64,000 nt of DNA. Source: Hortaea werneckii. Taxonomy: Eukaryota; Ascomycota; Dothideomycetes; Mycosphaerellales; Teratosphaeriaceae. The stretch's first letter is position 1. Every line of letters starts with the position of its first letter. Under the pieces are notes generated by a model. It had not been told where the DNA came from. It saw only the letters and a list, made by a program, of their open reading frames with translations, and did not search any database. This document shows, piece after piece, positions 12,053 to 21,594 of the stretch. The stretch is from positions 1 to 64,000 of the forward strand of contig JBAOKB010000127.1 of NCBI GenBank assembly GCA_037044905.1, read 5' to 3'. The position numbers and the translations under genes were made by a program.

Positions 12053-12425
12053 TTACAAGCCCCCACGCGCATTATTCCACTTCCAATCGCCGAAGGAGAT
12101 CTGGATGAAGTTCGAAGGCCTATTTGAAACCCCCATCGTTAGCAACCACTCACTTCTACTCAGAGCCAATCTCAAGTCCATTTTCCTCATCTCCATCCTC
12201 GACAAACATGCCACAGCAAACGGGATTGGAAGAAAAGATGATGAAGAGGGAAACTTACATCTTCGGCGCCGGAGCCTGAGCGGCCACGGACTCAGCGCTG
12301 TGTCCAGCAGCGTTTAGCGAGTTCGGGGCGAACTGCTGGTCAGGGGTGGCCAGGGCGTGTTTGGCGGCGTAGCCTACGACGGCGAGGCCGGAGAGGGCGG
12401 TAGTAGCCTTGAGAGCGGCAGACAT
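12053..12425 (-). CDS. Small hydrophobic protein, 77 aa, spliced
   Basis: A mini-gene that is easy to miss because the second exon codes only 21 residues. Exon 12425-12259, intron 12258-12120 (139 bases, donor GTAAGT, branch site TGCTAAC about 20 bases before the acceptor ATAG), exon 12119-12053. The protein starts MSAALKATTALSG, has one hydrophobic segment (about residues 10-26, LSGLAVVGYAAKHAL), an Ala/Ser-rich linker, and a C-terminal aromatic patch ISFGDWKWNNARGG. Size, a single potential membrane helix and no charged signal suggest a small mitochondrial inner-membrane or other organelle protein. I do not recognise the family. Without splicing the frame stops directly after the donor. The upstream region is long and CT/purine-structured. 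Confidence 0.7.
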
Positions 12426-14525
12426 GGTTCTCGTCGTAGAAGGGTGGGACGGATGGGTTGGGTGAAGTAATTGGTTGGTGCTCGTGTGTGCGGTTGTAGA
12501 TGTGGGTTCTGATCTAGATTGGTTGACGAAACACTCTAAGTGTTGGGAAGAAGGATGTGGTATTCCGGTATCGAGGTAGCGACTGGAGGGTGACAAGTGT
12601 AGCAATCGCAGAAACGCAAGTAGTTGGATGAAAGATATGATGTAGACGAGGGAGCAGGATTGAGTCAGACCACAAGGGGGAAAGGGTTAATCGTAACAGT
12701 GAACCCCAACCGAACGATGAGAGAGAGAAAAAAAAAAAGATTTAGGCAGGGTGATGGGGAGATCCAAGCGCATGTGATGAAAACAAGAATAAACCACCTA
12801 ACGTAAGGGGAAGGGAAGAGCGAGATATCGTTTTCTTGTGTAACGAACGGTGGCGTAGACCCGTATCAGCACACCGCAGTCACCCAACAAAAATCCCTCA
12901 CATCACCACCCACGAACTGTGAGTAATAACATGAGTTGCAAAACAAGGGCGGGTGTCTAGTCGCAGGTTGGGAATGCGGAGGATGGGAAAAAAAAGATAA
13001 TTTTGGGCAGATCGATACGCGGCGGCTAAAATCTGCTAGCGTCAGCCTTATCTCTCGTTCAACGTGGGCTCACTTTTTGCCCCCCCGGCCCGAATAATAA
13101 TGCCAGGAACCCGTCCGTCCAAAAACTCTCAGCCCGATGCCGGGATGGGAGATAAGGTTTCAGTCATCCCAAGTATATTTAGTCCACCTTAGAACTTGCA
13201 CAGGACGATCTGATAAAACATACAACGCTGCAAGTGTATATGAGACAACGCAACCTCCAACAAGCTTCCCAATATCTATTCCTTACAATTCCACCTGTAG
13301 ATGGGGGGAAAAGGGGAAGTCCTAAGTTCGAAGCCTTAAAACAGTTTGACATCGAGGACAAGACAGAACACAAGGACGGGCAAAAGATCCATGGAGAAGA
13401 GTAAATCGGAAGATAGAACATCTCTCGTAGAGCGTCAACATGGCATCTATACCAAAGGCTGTGGTACGTCCACTCAGCCATCTATCTCCATCTCCTCCTC
13501 TATATCTTTCCAAAAACAACAACTACAACCTCTCTACCACACCACCATCATCTCAACAAGCACCCCTCCTTAGCTTTAGCAAAGATGCCAATGAACTCTT
13601 CCCTTCCACCCTGTTTCCACTTTCGTCCCTTCTAAAGGCATTCCTCAAGACCCATACATGAAAAATCCACTTTCACCGCTCGAAACCCCCCTTCTAAAGC
13701 TGCCGTGAGCCGGGTGCACCAAGATCTCACAGCGACGTGAATCACAATCCCACACCTTCGAGACCCATGTTCCGGAGCCCCTAGACCGTTTTCCCAGCCC
13801 AGACAGTCTCCTGAACCCAAGGGTCTTTTTTCCCTCAAGAACGCGAATCGTCGTTAGCTTCTCATGACTGTCCCCGCCTAGCGATCCCCAAAACCGTTCT
13901 CTCTGAATCCCTTTACTCCCTCCCTGCCGCAAATTCCCGGGTTAGATGCTACCATGTGTTCCGATAGCCATCTCCGACCTGTAAGGCAAGATCCCGCAGG
14001 CAAGAAATTCGAGGGGGACGCAAAGTCCGCGCGCCTCCGTCTCTGGCAGGACGGCGATTTGAATGCGAGAGCAGCAGCAGCAGCAGCTCTGTTGCTCAAT
14101 CTGTAGACGGATAGGACCTGATTGTTGGCGATCGCGCAGGATGAGATGTCCCGGGGAATTTTCCTCTCGATTGACTGGCCCTTTCCACAAGAGGTTGCGC
14201 ATCAGGGCCGGCATTCTTATGGAGCATAGAGGTCGGCGTCGCTTACGCTCCAGCTGTCCACCTTCTTGCGCTCTAGCTGTCCATGGAGCCCTGCATGAGA
14301 CTTCTTTGAGGACCACAACCCTTGGCCGGTCCGCCCTCTTTCCATGTCTGATTTTTGCAGCACACAACCTCCAAACCACAGAACCAAAATACCGGAGGAA
14401 GTAGACCCAGCAATCCCCTCCCCAACCCAGCCCCATCCCCTTCCCGTTCCTTTCTTCTTCAATCCAAAAGTGGAAAAACCAAGGTTAACCCAAGGTGAAC
14501 CGATATCAGATTGCTCTTTGATGCC
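12426..14525. other. Intergenic, 2.1 kb
   Basis: No supportable gene. It contains the upstream region of the 77-aa gene and the 3' flank of RIB1, with several short overlapping ORFs lacking codon preference. An ATG at 13440 followed by a GTACGT donor-like site leads to no continuing exon that I can find. Confidence 0.5.
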
Positions 14526-15893
14526 TCACCCACTCAACAAATGCTTAAACTTCTCAATCTTCGTCGCGAGATACCTCTCGACTTCGGGACCATGGACGCC
14601 CCTCTCCCCACCCGTCTGCCAATGCAGCGGGACCATAGGGACCCTTTCAATAACTTTCGCCTCGCGATTGGGGCCCTCGACCGCACGGACTTTATCCGGG
14701 TTATTCGTCAACAGCTTAAACCCGCGGTCGTGACCTCGGGAGTCGGTACCCAGGTCCTCGCGGCCGAGGCCGAGATCGAGGAGCATGGCGGTCGCGAGGC
14801 CGTAGGAGCGGGCGTCGCCCGGGTGGCGTAGGAGCAGGTTGGCTTCCATGGTGTCGTGGCCGAGGTCCTGGAGGTTGTAGGCTTTCAGTTTCTCCTTGAG
14901 GCCGATGCCGCGGCCTTCTTGGCGGAGGTAGATGATGACGCCGCCGCAGGAAGGGAGGTTCGGGGTGGGGAGGTCGTGGGCGTGGGGTTCGCTGAGTTCG
15001 CTGCCGGGGGTGGAGACGGGAGTTGGGGCGGGGAGGGACATGAGTCGGGCGGCTTCGTCCAGTTGTTCGCCGCAGTCGCAGCGGGCGGACCAGACGGTTT
15101 CGCCCGTGTAGCATTCCGAGTGGATGCGGACCATGGGGGGACCGAGTTCGGCTGGGTATGATCCATGGCCTGTTGAAGCTGTGTCCCCCACATCGTCGCT
15201 CTTCTCGCTCGAGACTGGACTCGGCGGTCCAGCTGATCCCGGTCCGTTCAGGCCGCTGAGATAGCTCGCCGAAGGCCGACTAGAGACCCCGGCATCCTTT
15301 CGGATCTGCTGCACTCTGCTGCTCGTCCGACCGGGGTAGAGCGTGCCGACGTAGGCACCTCTGATCATACGATCTCGCTCCGTCTCACCCGGCCGCGGCG
15401 CATCTAAGCTCTTACTGCGAATATGCGGACCAAAGACAATAGCCAGATGCTCCTTGTCGTCGACGTCATTATGGTAGAGATGTAAGAACATCTCCTGGCC
15501 GTTGGTGGTGGGGATTCGGGCGCGCACTTCGCACCAGACTTTAGGTAATGACGGGAGTAGCGCTGACTGTTGGTGGTCATTGGCGGGGGTTTCGGAGGGC
15601 GGAGGTGAGGGAATGCGGATGCTGCGGGGCTGGCGGTCATGTCGCTGGCTCTGGAGGTGGAAAGGTGTATCTTTGGGTGTGACGGCCGGGCTCACCAGCG
15701 GCGGGGCGGTATCTTGTGCGTTTGATTGCGGCTCGCTTTCACCCAGACGGAGTTCGGAAACGTTTCGATCGTGCAGGGCGGGGCGGTGGGAAGGGGAGGG
15801 GTTGGTGAGCGGCGCAAAGGCAGGCGAGGCGTGGGCGGGGAAATCGGGCATGATGGAGGCGAGGGGAGGGGAGGGAAAAGGAAAAAAGAACAA
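14526..15893 (-). CDS. RIB1: GTP cyclohydrolase II (riboflavin synthesis)
   Basis: Catalyses the first committed step of riboflavin biosynthesis, opening the imidazole ring of GTP with loss of formate and pyrophosphate. Uninterrupted frame of 455 aa. The N-terminal 100 residues are Pro/Ser-rich and disordered. The catalytic core starts near VWCEVRARIPTTNGQEMFLHLYH. The zinc site is complete: HSEC, then Cys-Asp-Cys in SARCDCGEQL. The substrate-binding LRQEGRGIGLKEKLKAY motif and the LLTNNPDK motif near the C-terminus are present. A Ser/Gly-rich insert sits between the first core segment and the zinc motif, as is common in fungal RIB1. The first ATG is at 15893; an in-frame ATG at 15851 (residue 15) is an alternative. 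Soluble, cytosolic. Confidence 0.95.
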   Translation of the reverse strand: MFFFPFPSPPLASIMPDFPAHASPAFAPLTNPSPSHRPALHDRNVSELRLGESEPQSNAQDTAPPLVSPAVTPKDTPFHLQSQRHDRQPRSIRIPSPPPSETPANDHQQSALLPSLPKVWCEVRARIPTTNGQEMFLHLYHNDVDDKEHLAIVFGPHIRSKSLDAPRPGETERDRMIRGAYVGTLYPGRTSSRVQQIRKDAGVSSRPSASYLSGLNGPGSAGPPSPVSSEKSDDVGDTASTGHGSYPAELGPPMVRIHSECYTGETVWSARCDCGEQLDEAARLMSLPAPTPVSTPGSELSEPHAHDLPTPNLPSCGGVIIYLRQEGRGIGLKEKLKAYNLQDLGHDTMEANLLLRHPGDARSYGLATAMLLDLGLGREDLGTDSRGHDRGFKLLTNNPDKVRAVEGPNREAKVIERVPMVPLHWQTGGERGVHGPEVERYLATKIEKFKHLLSG

Positions 15894-16375
15894 GAAAATA
15901 TGTACAGTGGTCTGTCTGGGACAGGAGAAGCAGGAAGGTCCAGGATGTAGAGAAGAGGGCAGGTGGGAGGATGGAAGCGGTAATTGCTGACATATGACAT
16001 GACTGACTGACTGACTGCCATCGCCGCTTGGAACATAATTGCCGAGGCCGAAGCCGGCCGCGCGCCGAAAGTGGGGAGAATCATCTGAAAGCCGAAAATC
16101 ATGGAATTATTAAACAAGAATAAATCAAGAAAGTCCATATATAAAGAGCAGGTATCCGTACAGTATACAATTCCAACAAGTATCTACCTAAATCAAAAAT
16201 TCCATGGGTATCGTGTTTCTAAAAAGAAAAAAGCAGAAAAAAGAAAAAGAAATAAATCCTACCCCAAAATCACATCCCCTCATATCCCTCCCTAAGAAGG
16301 CGACCACAACCATCCACCTGCCCATTCCCTTTCCATCTGGTGAGAAAAAGACCAGGGAGCAACAAACAGTGAATC
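15894..16375. other. RIB1 upstream region
   Basis: No gene. It contains a GACT tetranucleotide run of four units at 16001-16017 and an A-rich stretch at about 16200-16260 downstream of the 945-aa gene. Confidence 0.55.
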
Positions 16376-19213
16376 TCAAAACACACCCCCCTCCCCCCTG
16401 AATCCAAACCTCCCCGCCTCCTCCAGGGGAGTCTGATAAGCCTCTAGGGGCGTCATAAGCTCATCCTCCTCGTCCGTGTCTTCCATGCCTCGCTGCTGCA
16501 CTTCATACCTCCTACCCGTCGTAGTCGTCTCGGCAAAGCCTCCTCCAGCCTCGCTCTCGGAGCCAGAGAACCGACTCATCACCCCACCCTTACCACTTCC
16601 GCCGTACTCCAGGAGGCGGTGATGGTGATGATAAGCAGGGTCGGAGAGGTAGACAGTATCCCCCGAAACCCCCTCCCTCTGCGGCTGCGACGCACCACCA
16701 TCCCTCTCAGCACCCGGACCGTCGGGGGAGACGAAAGCAGTACGGAGACGCTGAGGCGGAAACCCCCGGGACTGCCTGGCCGACGACGACTGCACTCCAT
16801 CATCCTCAGCACCACCTCCTTGACTCCCCACCATCACACCCCCACCCGATCTAGCGATCCCTCTCTCCTCCCTCCCACTCCTCCGACTCGTGTCCCGGTC
16901 CCACGCCGGCCGATTTTGGGACAGATCGAGTGGAGCGGGAGAAGGGGCCGCCGACGAGGAGGAGGAGACTTGGCAATGCAAGTCCCGGATTTCGCGACGG
17001 AGACCGCGGAGTTGCATTTCGAGGTTCCGGCGCGCGGAGCGCTCGTCCGCCAGCATTTCGTAGAGGGATTTGAAGGAGTAGTCCTGATTGTGCTGATGTT
17101 GCGGATGTTGGTGGTGTTGCGGAGGAGGGGGAGAAGGGAGAGGGAGGGGAGGGCGTGATTCGAGATCGTGTTCGCGGGACTGTTGGTCCTGATACTGTCG
17201 CTTCTGCTGGTGCTGGTGCTGCTGGTGCTGGTGCTGCTGATGCAGCTGCTGGACCCGCGGTAGCGGATGCGGTTGAATCCGCTGCTCGCAATCTCCCAGC
17301 CGCTCCCGGTTCCCCTCCTCCTCCTCCTCCTCCTCCCTCCCCTCCTGCCCCCGCGTCTCCCGCAGCGGAAAAGAAGGCGGAAAAGGGAAATGGAACCCAG
17401 CACTCTCCTTCCTCCTCTTCCGACTACTCATCCCAGCCCCACCAGGAACCTCACTCGGACTATCGACCGCGACACCAGTGCCAACAGCCTCAGCCTCAGC
17501 GGAGAACGAAGCCGATTGGGCGGGGAAAGGGAAATTGACCTCCCCTTCGTCCTCGACCTCCTCGTCGTTGCCTTCGTCCTCGGTCATTGTCGCCGTACTA
17601 CCCGAACGGGGGAAAGGCGGCATACTGGGGCGAGCACCGGGAGCATTTCCCCGATAATGGGAGGACAAGGCCGAGCCGCGGAGCAGGGGAGGAGTCTGGG
17701 GGGTTTCGGGACGCGGAAGAGGGTCGTGGGTCGAGGACCGACGGTGGTGGTAATAGTAGTTCAGAGGCGAAGAAGACGGAACCCGGTGGAGATGATCGTC
17801 GTCCTCGTCCTCGTAGACGGAGGAACCCGGCTGCTGCTGTTGCTGCTGGTGGTGATGATGTGGCGAAGGGAGGAAATCGACGGCGAGGGTATCGGCGAGC
17901 ATACTAGGCGTCCTGGCATAATCAACCCCACGCACCCCGGCATGACGACTACTAGGCGTCCTAGCCTGGCGCGAAACAACACCAGGTCCGGGACTCCTCC
18001 GGTCAGTTGTAAGAGACCGGAGGGAGAATTGGAAATGCTGTAGCCCCGCCTCGAGCCTCGCGACGCGATCCTCGAGGTCAAGTGAGATTTCCTCCGTCCC
18101 CACCTCCTCCTCCTGCGAACCAAGCACTCCCGTCCTACTCGCCTGTCCACGCTGCATAAACCCCATCCTGCCGTCCACCGCTGCCGTCGCTGCTCTTCCC
18201 GACGATGTCCGAGCAGGGAAAGGATCCGCAACCGTAGGCGTGGTCGCACGATCCTCCCCAACATCCTCTGCTGACTGCCTTCCCTCTCCCTCAGTCGTAG
18301 GCGGTAACATCGCACTCGTAAACCCGCTAGCGCGGAGCACCTGATCGTTCTTATAGCCCTGGATACTATCGCGCCAGATCCTTAGCTCGTCGTTCTTTTT
18401 CCGCGGGGAAGTTGGCTGCTCAACAACCCCGCGTTGGAAGAACTTCAGGTCGCCTACACTGCGGGATTTCCGTTTGGAGGTCCGAGGGGTGGTGGTGGTT
18501 CCGTGAGTGCGGCTTTCACGACGACCAGGTGAGATAGGTGCCTGCTCGGTTGCAGGGTGGTGAGGGTCGGGAGACCGGCGGGCGTCGTCGGCCGTCTGCG
18601 GTGGGGGTGCCTCGTTGTCCGGGATGAACAGGCTTGGCAAGGTTTTGCGGCGGCGGAGTTGGCTGCCCGGCGCTGTGAAGGGGTTGGCGAGAGTCAAGGG
18701 TTTAAGACGAGCGCTGTGCGGGAATTCGACGGCATAGGGGGATCGTTGTCGCTCTAGGTTGGGTTGCGGGATGACGTGGTGTACTGGCGCTGAGAGGGTC
18801 CTATGCGGGAAAGTGCTGTCCCCTGCGGATGCCGGAGTGTCTTGTGTTTTGGGGATTGAGAGTGCAGGTGGCTCGCTCCGGTGATATCCATGGCGAGGCG
18901 GGCTGGTATGTACAGGTGGTTGTGAATCAAACTCTTTCGATCTGCGCCCAAAGATGCGCCTGACCACGTTACGCAGTGTTCCCCTGCGAGCTCTCTCATT
19001 GTCCCCTGAGTCTCTTGTGTTGGTGTTCTGAGGCCATGGGGAAGCTGGCAGAGGCTGGCTTGCATTCCGTACCCCAGTATTGTTATAGCTCCGTTTCTTC
19101 CGCAACCGTAGACGCTGCGAATCGAAGCTCTGCCTTCCCTCTGTTGTATCTTGTTTGCTGCTTCTTGTCTGGTGTTGTGCAGGCCCATATGCAGGGCTGT
19201 TCAAACGATCCAT
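16376..19213 (-). CDS. Hypothetical protein, 945 aa, low complexity with coiled coil
   Basis: One long open frame; family not recognised. The N-terminal 400 residues are basic, Ser/Pro-rich and disordered, with a short motif RKSRSVGDLKFFQRG. Two helical segments stand out: LEDRVARLEAGLQHFQFSL near residues 385-405, and a stronger coiled coil around 710-750 (SLYEMLADERSARRNLEMQL followed by more heptads). Between and after them are His/Gln runs, a poly-Glu run encoded by CTC repeats near 17310-17340, and His repeats. This architecture suits a scaffold or cytoskeleton-associated protein, but that is only a guess. No membrane segment or signal peptide. Codon use is biased and the frame is free of stops over 2.8 kb, so it is very likely a real gene. 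Confidence 0.78.
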   Translation of the reverse strand: MDRLNSPAYGPAQHQTRSSKQDTTEGRQSFDSQRLRLRKKRSYNNTGVRNASQPLPASPWPQNTNTRDSGDNERARRGTLRNVVRRIFGRRSKEFDSQPPVHTSPPRHGYHRSEPPALSIPKTQDTPASAGDSTFPHRTLSAPVHHVIPQPNLERQRSPYAVEFPHSARLKPLTLANPFTAPGSQLRRRKTLPSLFIPDNEAPPPQTADDARRSPDPHHPATEQAPISPGRRESRTHGTTTTPRTSKRKSRSVGDLKFFQRGVVEQPTSPRKKNDELRIWRDSIQGYKNDQVLRASGFTSAMLPPTTEGEGRQSAEDVGEDRATTPTVADPFPARTSSGRAATAAVDGRMGFMQRGQASRTGVLGSQEEEVGTEEISLDLEDRVARLEAGLQHFQFSLRSLTTDRRSPGPGVVSRQARTPSSRHAGVRGVDYARTPSMLADTLAVDFLPSPHHHHQQQQQQPGSSVYEDEDDDHLHRVPSSSPLNYYYHHRRSSTHDPLPRPETPQTPPLLRGSALSSHYRGNAPGARPSMPPFPRSGSTATMTEDEGNDEEVEDEGEVNFPFPAQSASFSAEAEAVGTGVAVDSPSEVPGGAGMSSRKRRKESAGFHFPFPPSFPLRETRGQEGREEEEEEEGNRERLGDCEQRIQPHPLPRVQQLHQQHQHQQHQHQQKRQYQDQQSREHDLESRPPLPLPSPPPPQHHQHPQHQHNQDYSFKSLYEMLADERSARRNLEMQLRGLRREIRDLHCQVSSSSSAAPSPAPLDLSQNRPAWDRDTSRRSGREERGIARSGGGVMVGSQGGGAEDDGVQSSSARQSRGFPPQRLRTAFVSPDGPGAERDGGASQPQREGVSGDTVYLSDPAYHHHHRLLEYGGSGKGGVMSRFSGSESEAGGGFAETTTTGRRYEVQQRGMEDTDEEDELMTPLEAYQTPLEEAGRFGFRGEGGVF

Positions 19214-21594
19214 TGATCATACGACGATGATCCATCCAGGCTAGTAGGACACGAGGAGTAATTTACTGGCGTCTCGTGAGGAAAATCGGCGACTAGGCGT
19301 TCTGGTGAGGAGTGGATTTGGTAACGGGAACGGTAACGACTGTAGTGTTTGGCTAACGAGCGACTATGCCATCGATGGGCATGGGAAGTAGGTCTACGCC
19401 GGGGTCTTGAGCATCCAGGCGCAAGGGGATAAGATGGAGACTGTCAACTCGGTGGTCACAAGAGATGGCTCTCAGCGGTGTAGGCAGCTGAGCATATGCC
19501 GCCACCCAACGCTTTGAGCTGCAGGAGTAGTCGGTGTATGGACATAAACACGCAGCAGCTGGGGCGAAAAGAACAGAGAGAGACAGGTGGAGGGTGGTGA
19601 GGCCGGAGTTACTACTGGTTAGACCAAGATGAATGGCAACGGCGGCCCGGCTCAGGTACCCGAAGGACCTGCAGGCAAAGTGGTGATAATAATAATGGTA
19701 CCAATTATAAGGGAGGTGGCGCACAGCCGCAGTGGGCTTTCAAGGAGGGGCAGTATATGCAGTGGAAGTGGGTGACATTCATTCATTCATTCATTCATTC
19801 ATTCATTCATTCAAGATGGGCAGACAAAGGTGGACGGGAGTCGGTGTGTGTGAGGATTGGACGAGCTAAATCTCGCCCCCCATGCGGCCAGTGGGCCAGG
19901 ATGGAGATGGTTTGAGCTAGAACTGGCGTGAAACGAGACTGGGGCAGACGAACTGGTGGGAGACTAGCGCTATCATTAATACATAGTATTATTCGAGGCT
20001 ACAGGAAAGAAAGATACTACTGTACTGCTGTAGTCTGTCCATTGCCAGCTCTGTCAGGATCGTCCATTGTGAGGTGGCAATCTTTTAGCGACGATGGTGC
20101 TGCAAGTCGCAGGGAGCGAGATGGGAATGGCTTATCGGATCAGCCTCTTGCCGACCATGCAGCTTGATTAGAGCGGTCTAGCGGGAAGAAGATGGTGAAG
20201 ATGGTTTTGCACCAAAGGAGGGTTCGCGTAGCCATGACAAGCCGAGCTGCAAACCAATCCTCCTACTCACTAAGAGCAGTGATGGTAGTGATTGATGGTG
20301 ATAGGCGAGGATGATGCGACAACATTAACCGGAGCGCAATTCCCAGCATGCGCTTGGTGCAGCGCAAGCGTCAAAGGTTCCTTCGTCCCGGCTCTTCGTG
20401 GGCATGGGTGTCGCACGAATTGCTATACCGATGGTGCTACTCTCCAGATGGCACACTGGATGCAAACCAAGTGAGGACTAGGTTACATTGGTACATGATG
20501 GACAGGCTGCAGCAATTTCCTGCAAGTGCCGAATCCAATCACATCCCTACGATGTAGATAAAACTACCGCATCTCATATCTCACGCCGCGACGTGCGGAT
20601 GATGTTCTTCCAATACCAGTCTAGAGCATGTCGGCGACCTGCCGTCCAGATTGCATGCATAGTAGTCGACGCCGAAATAGTACGCGGACCAAAGAAATGT
20701 CCAATTCATCTACGTCGTAACTAAGTACACAAAACCTCCGCAGGTTTCCTTTCAAAGGGAGCCCGGAATCGCTAGAACACATGCGCTGGAATTAATCTTC
20801 CACCCGAACACCCGCCAAGTTCGACCCCCGAAGGTTCGGCTCGCTTCGACAATTGCGCAAGAAGTTCATCTGGGTGCACACGCACCTGCAGCCGAACCAT
20901 AGCCGGCGTCTCACGATGGACAGGCTATCGAACGTTTCAACTGGTTGGTTTGATAGCTCGAAACGAATCCTGCTCGTTTCGATAACTGCCACTACCGAAG
21001 TCAAGTGGAGAAGGAAAGAAGAGGCCTGGCCGACTCAAGTCGCGAGAGATGGGAAGGAACACCTGATCGAATGGATGCTCCGGCAACTACACAGGTATCT
21101 ACCTAGAGCAGGAATCGATATCGACGGTTGTCGACACTCCAATCACAGCAGTCGATCTCCACCGTGTCGAGATCGGCCTCCCAATCTTAACAATGGCGAA
21201 GCCTCATATTACCGTCATGACTACTACTGGAAAGCCGACGGTTGGCGGATCTCGCTAGGTACATGGTACTCTCTGACATGCACTCTTTAGGGGATGAGGG
21301 TCAATCAGTATCACTTCTGCTAGCAACCCAATCTTTCCTCCGCGTGCGCAACTTCCAATGGCCCCCACTCGAATGCATGACCAATGTAGTGTTAATGGGG
21401 GAGCATGTCCGGAGTGAGCTTGGACGTTTTCGAAACTGTTCGATCAATCAAGAAACACACAACTGCAGGAGAGCAGGCACAACCAGTCGATCACACTGAA
21501 CCCCAAACATCCTGCCTGTTCTACGCAGATGACCCCCCGGCCATGCTTCTTGACCTCACTCATCACCCACCAACCCATATACTCATCACCATCC
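19214..21594. other. Intergenic, 2.4 kb
   Basis: No supportable gene in any frame. It lies between the start of the 945-aa gene and the 3' end of the helicase gene, and carries an ATTC microsatellite. Confidence 0.5.
19777..19812. repeat. (ATTC)9 microsatellite
   Basis: Nine uninterrupted copies of ATTC in intergenic DNA upstream of the 945-aa gene. Confidence 0.95.

Noticed and set aside
13440..13661. Possible first exon MASIPKAV followed by GTACGT
   Set aside because: No acceptor leads to a sustained frame; likely chance.
20853..21290. 145-codon ORF downstream of the helicase gene
   Set aside because: No recognisable domain, no splice continuation, and average base composition of intergenic DNA.
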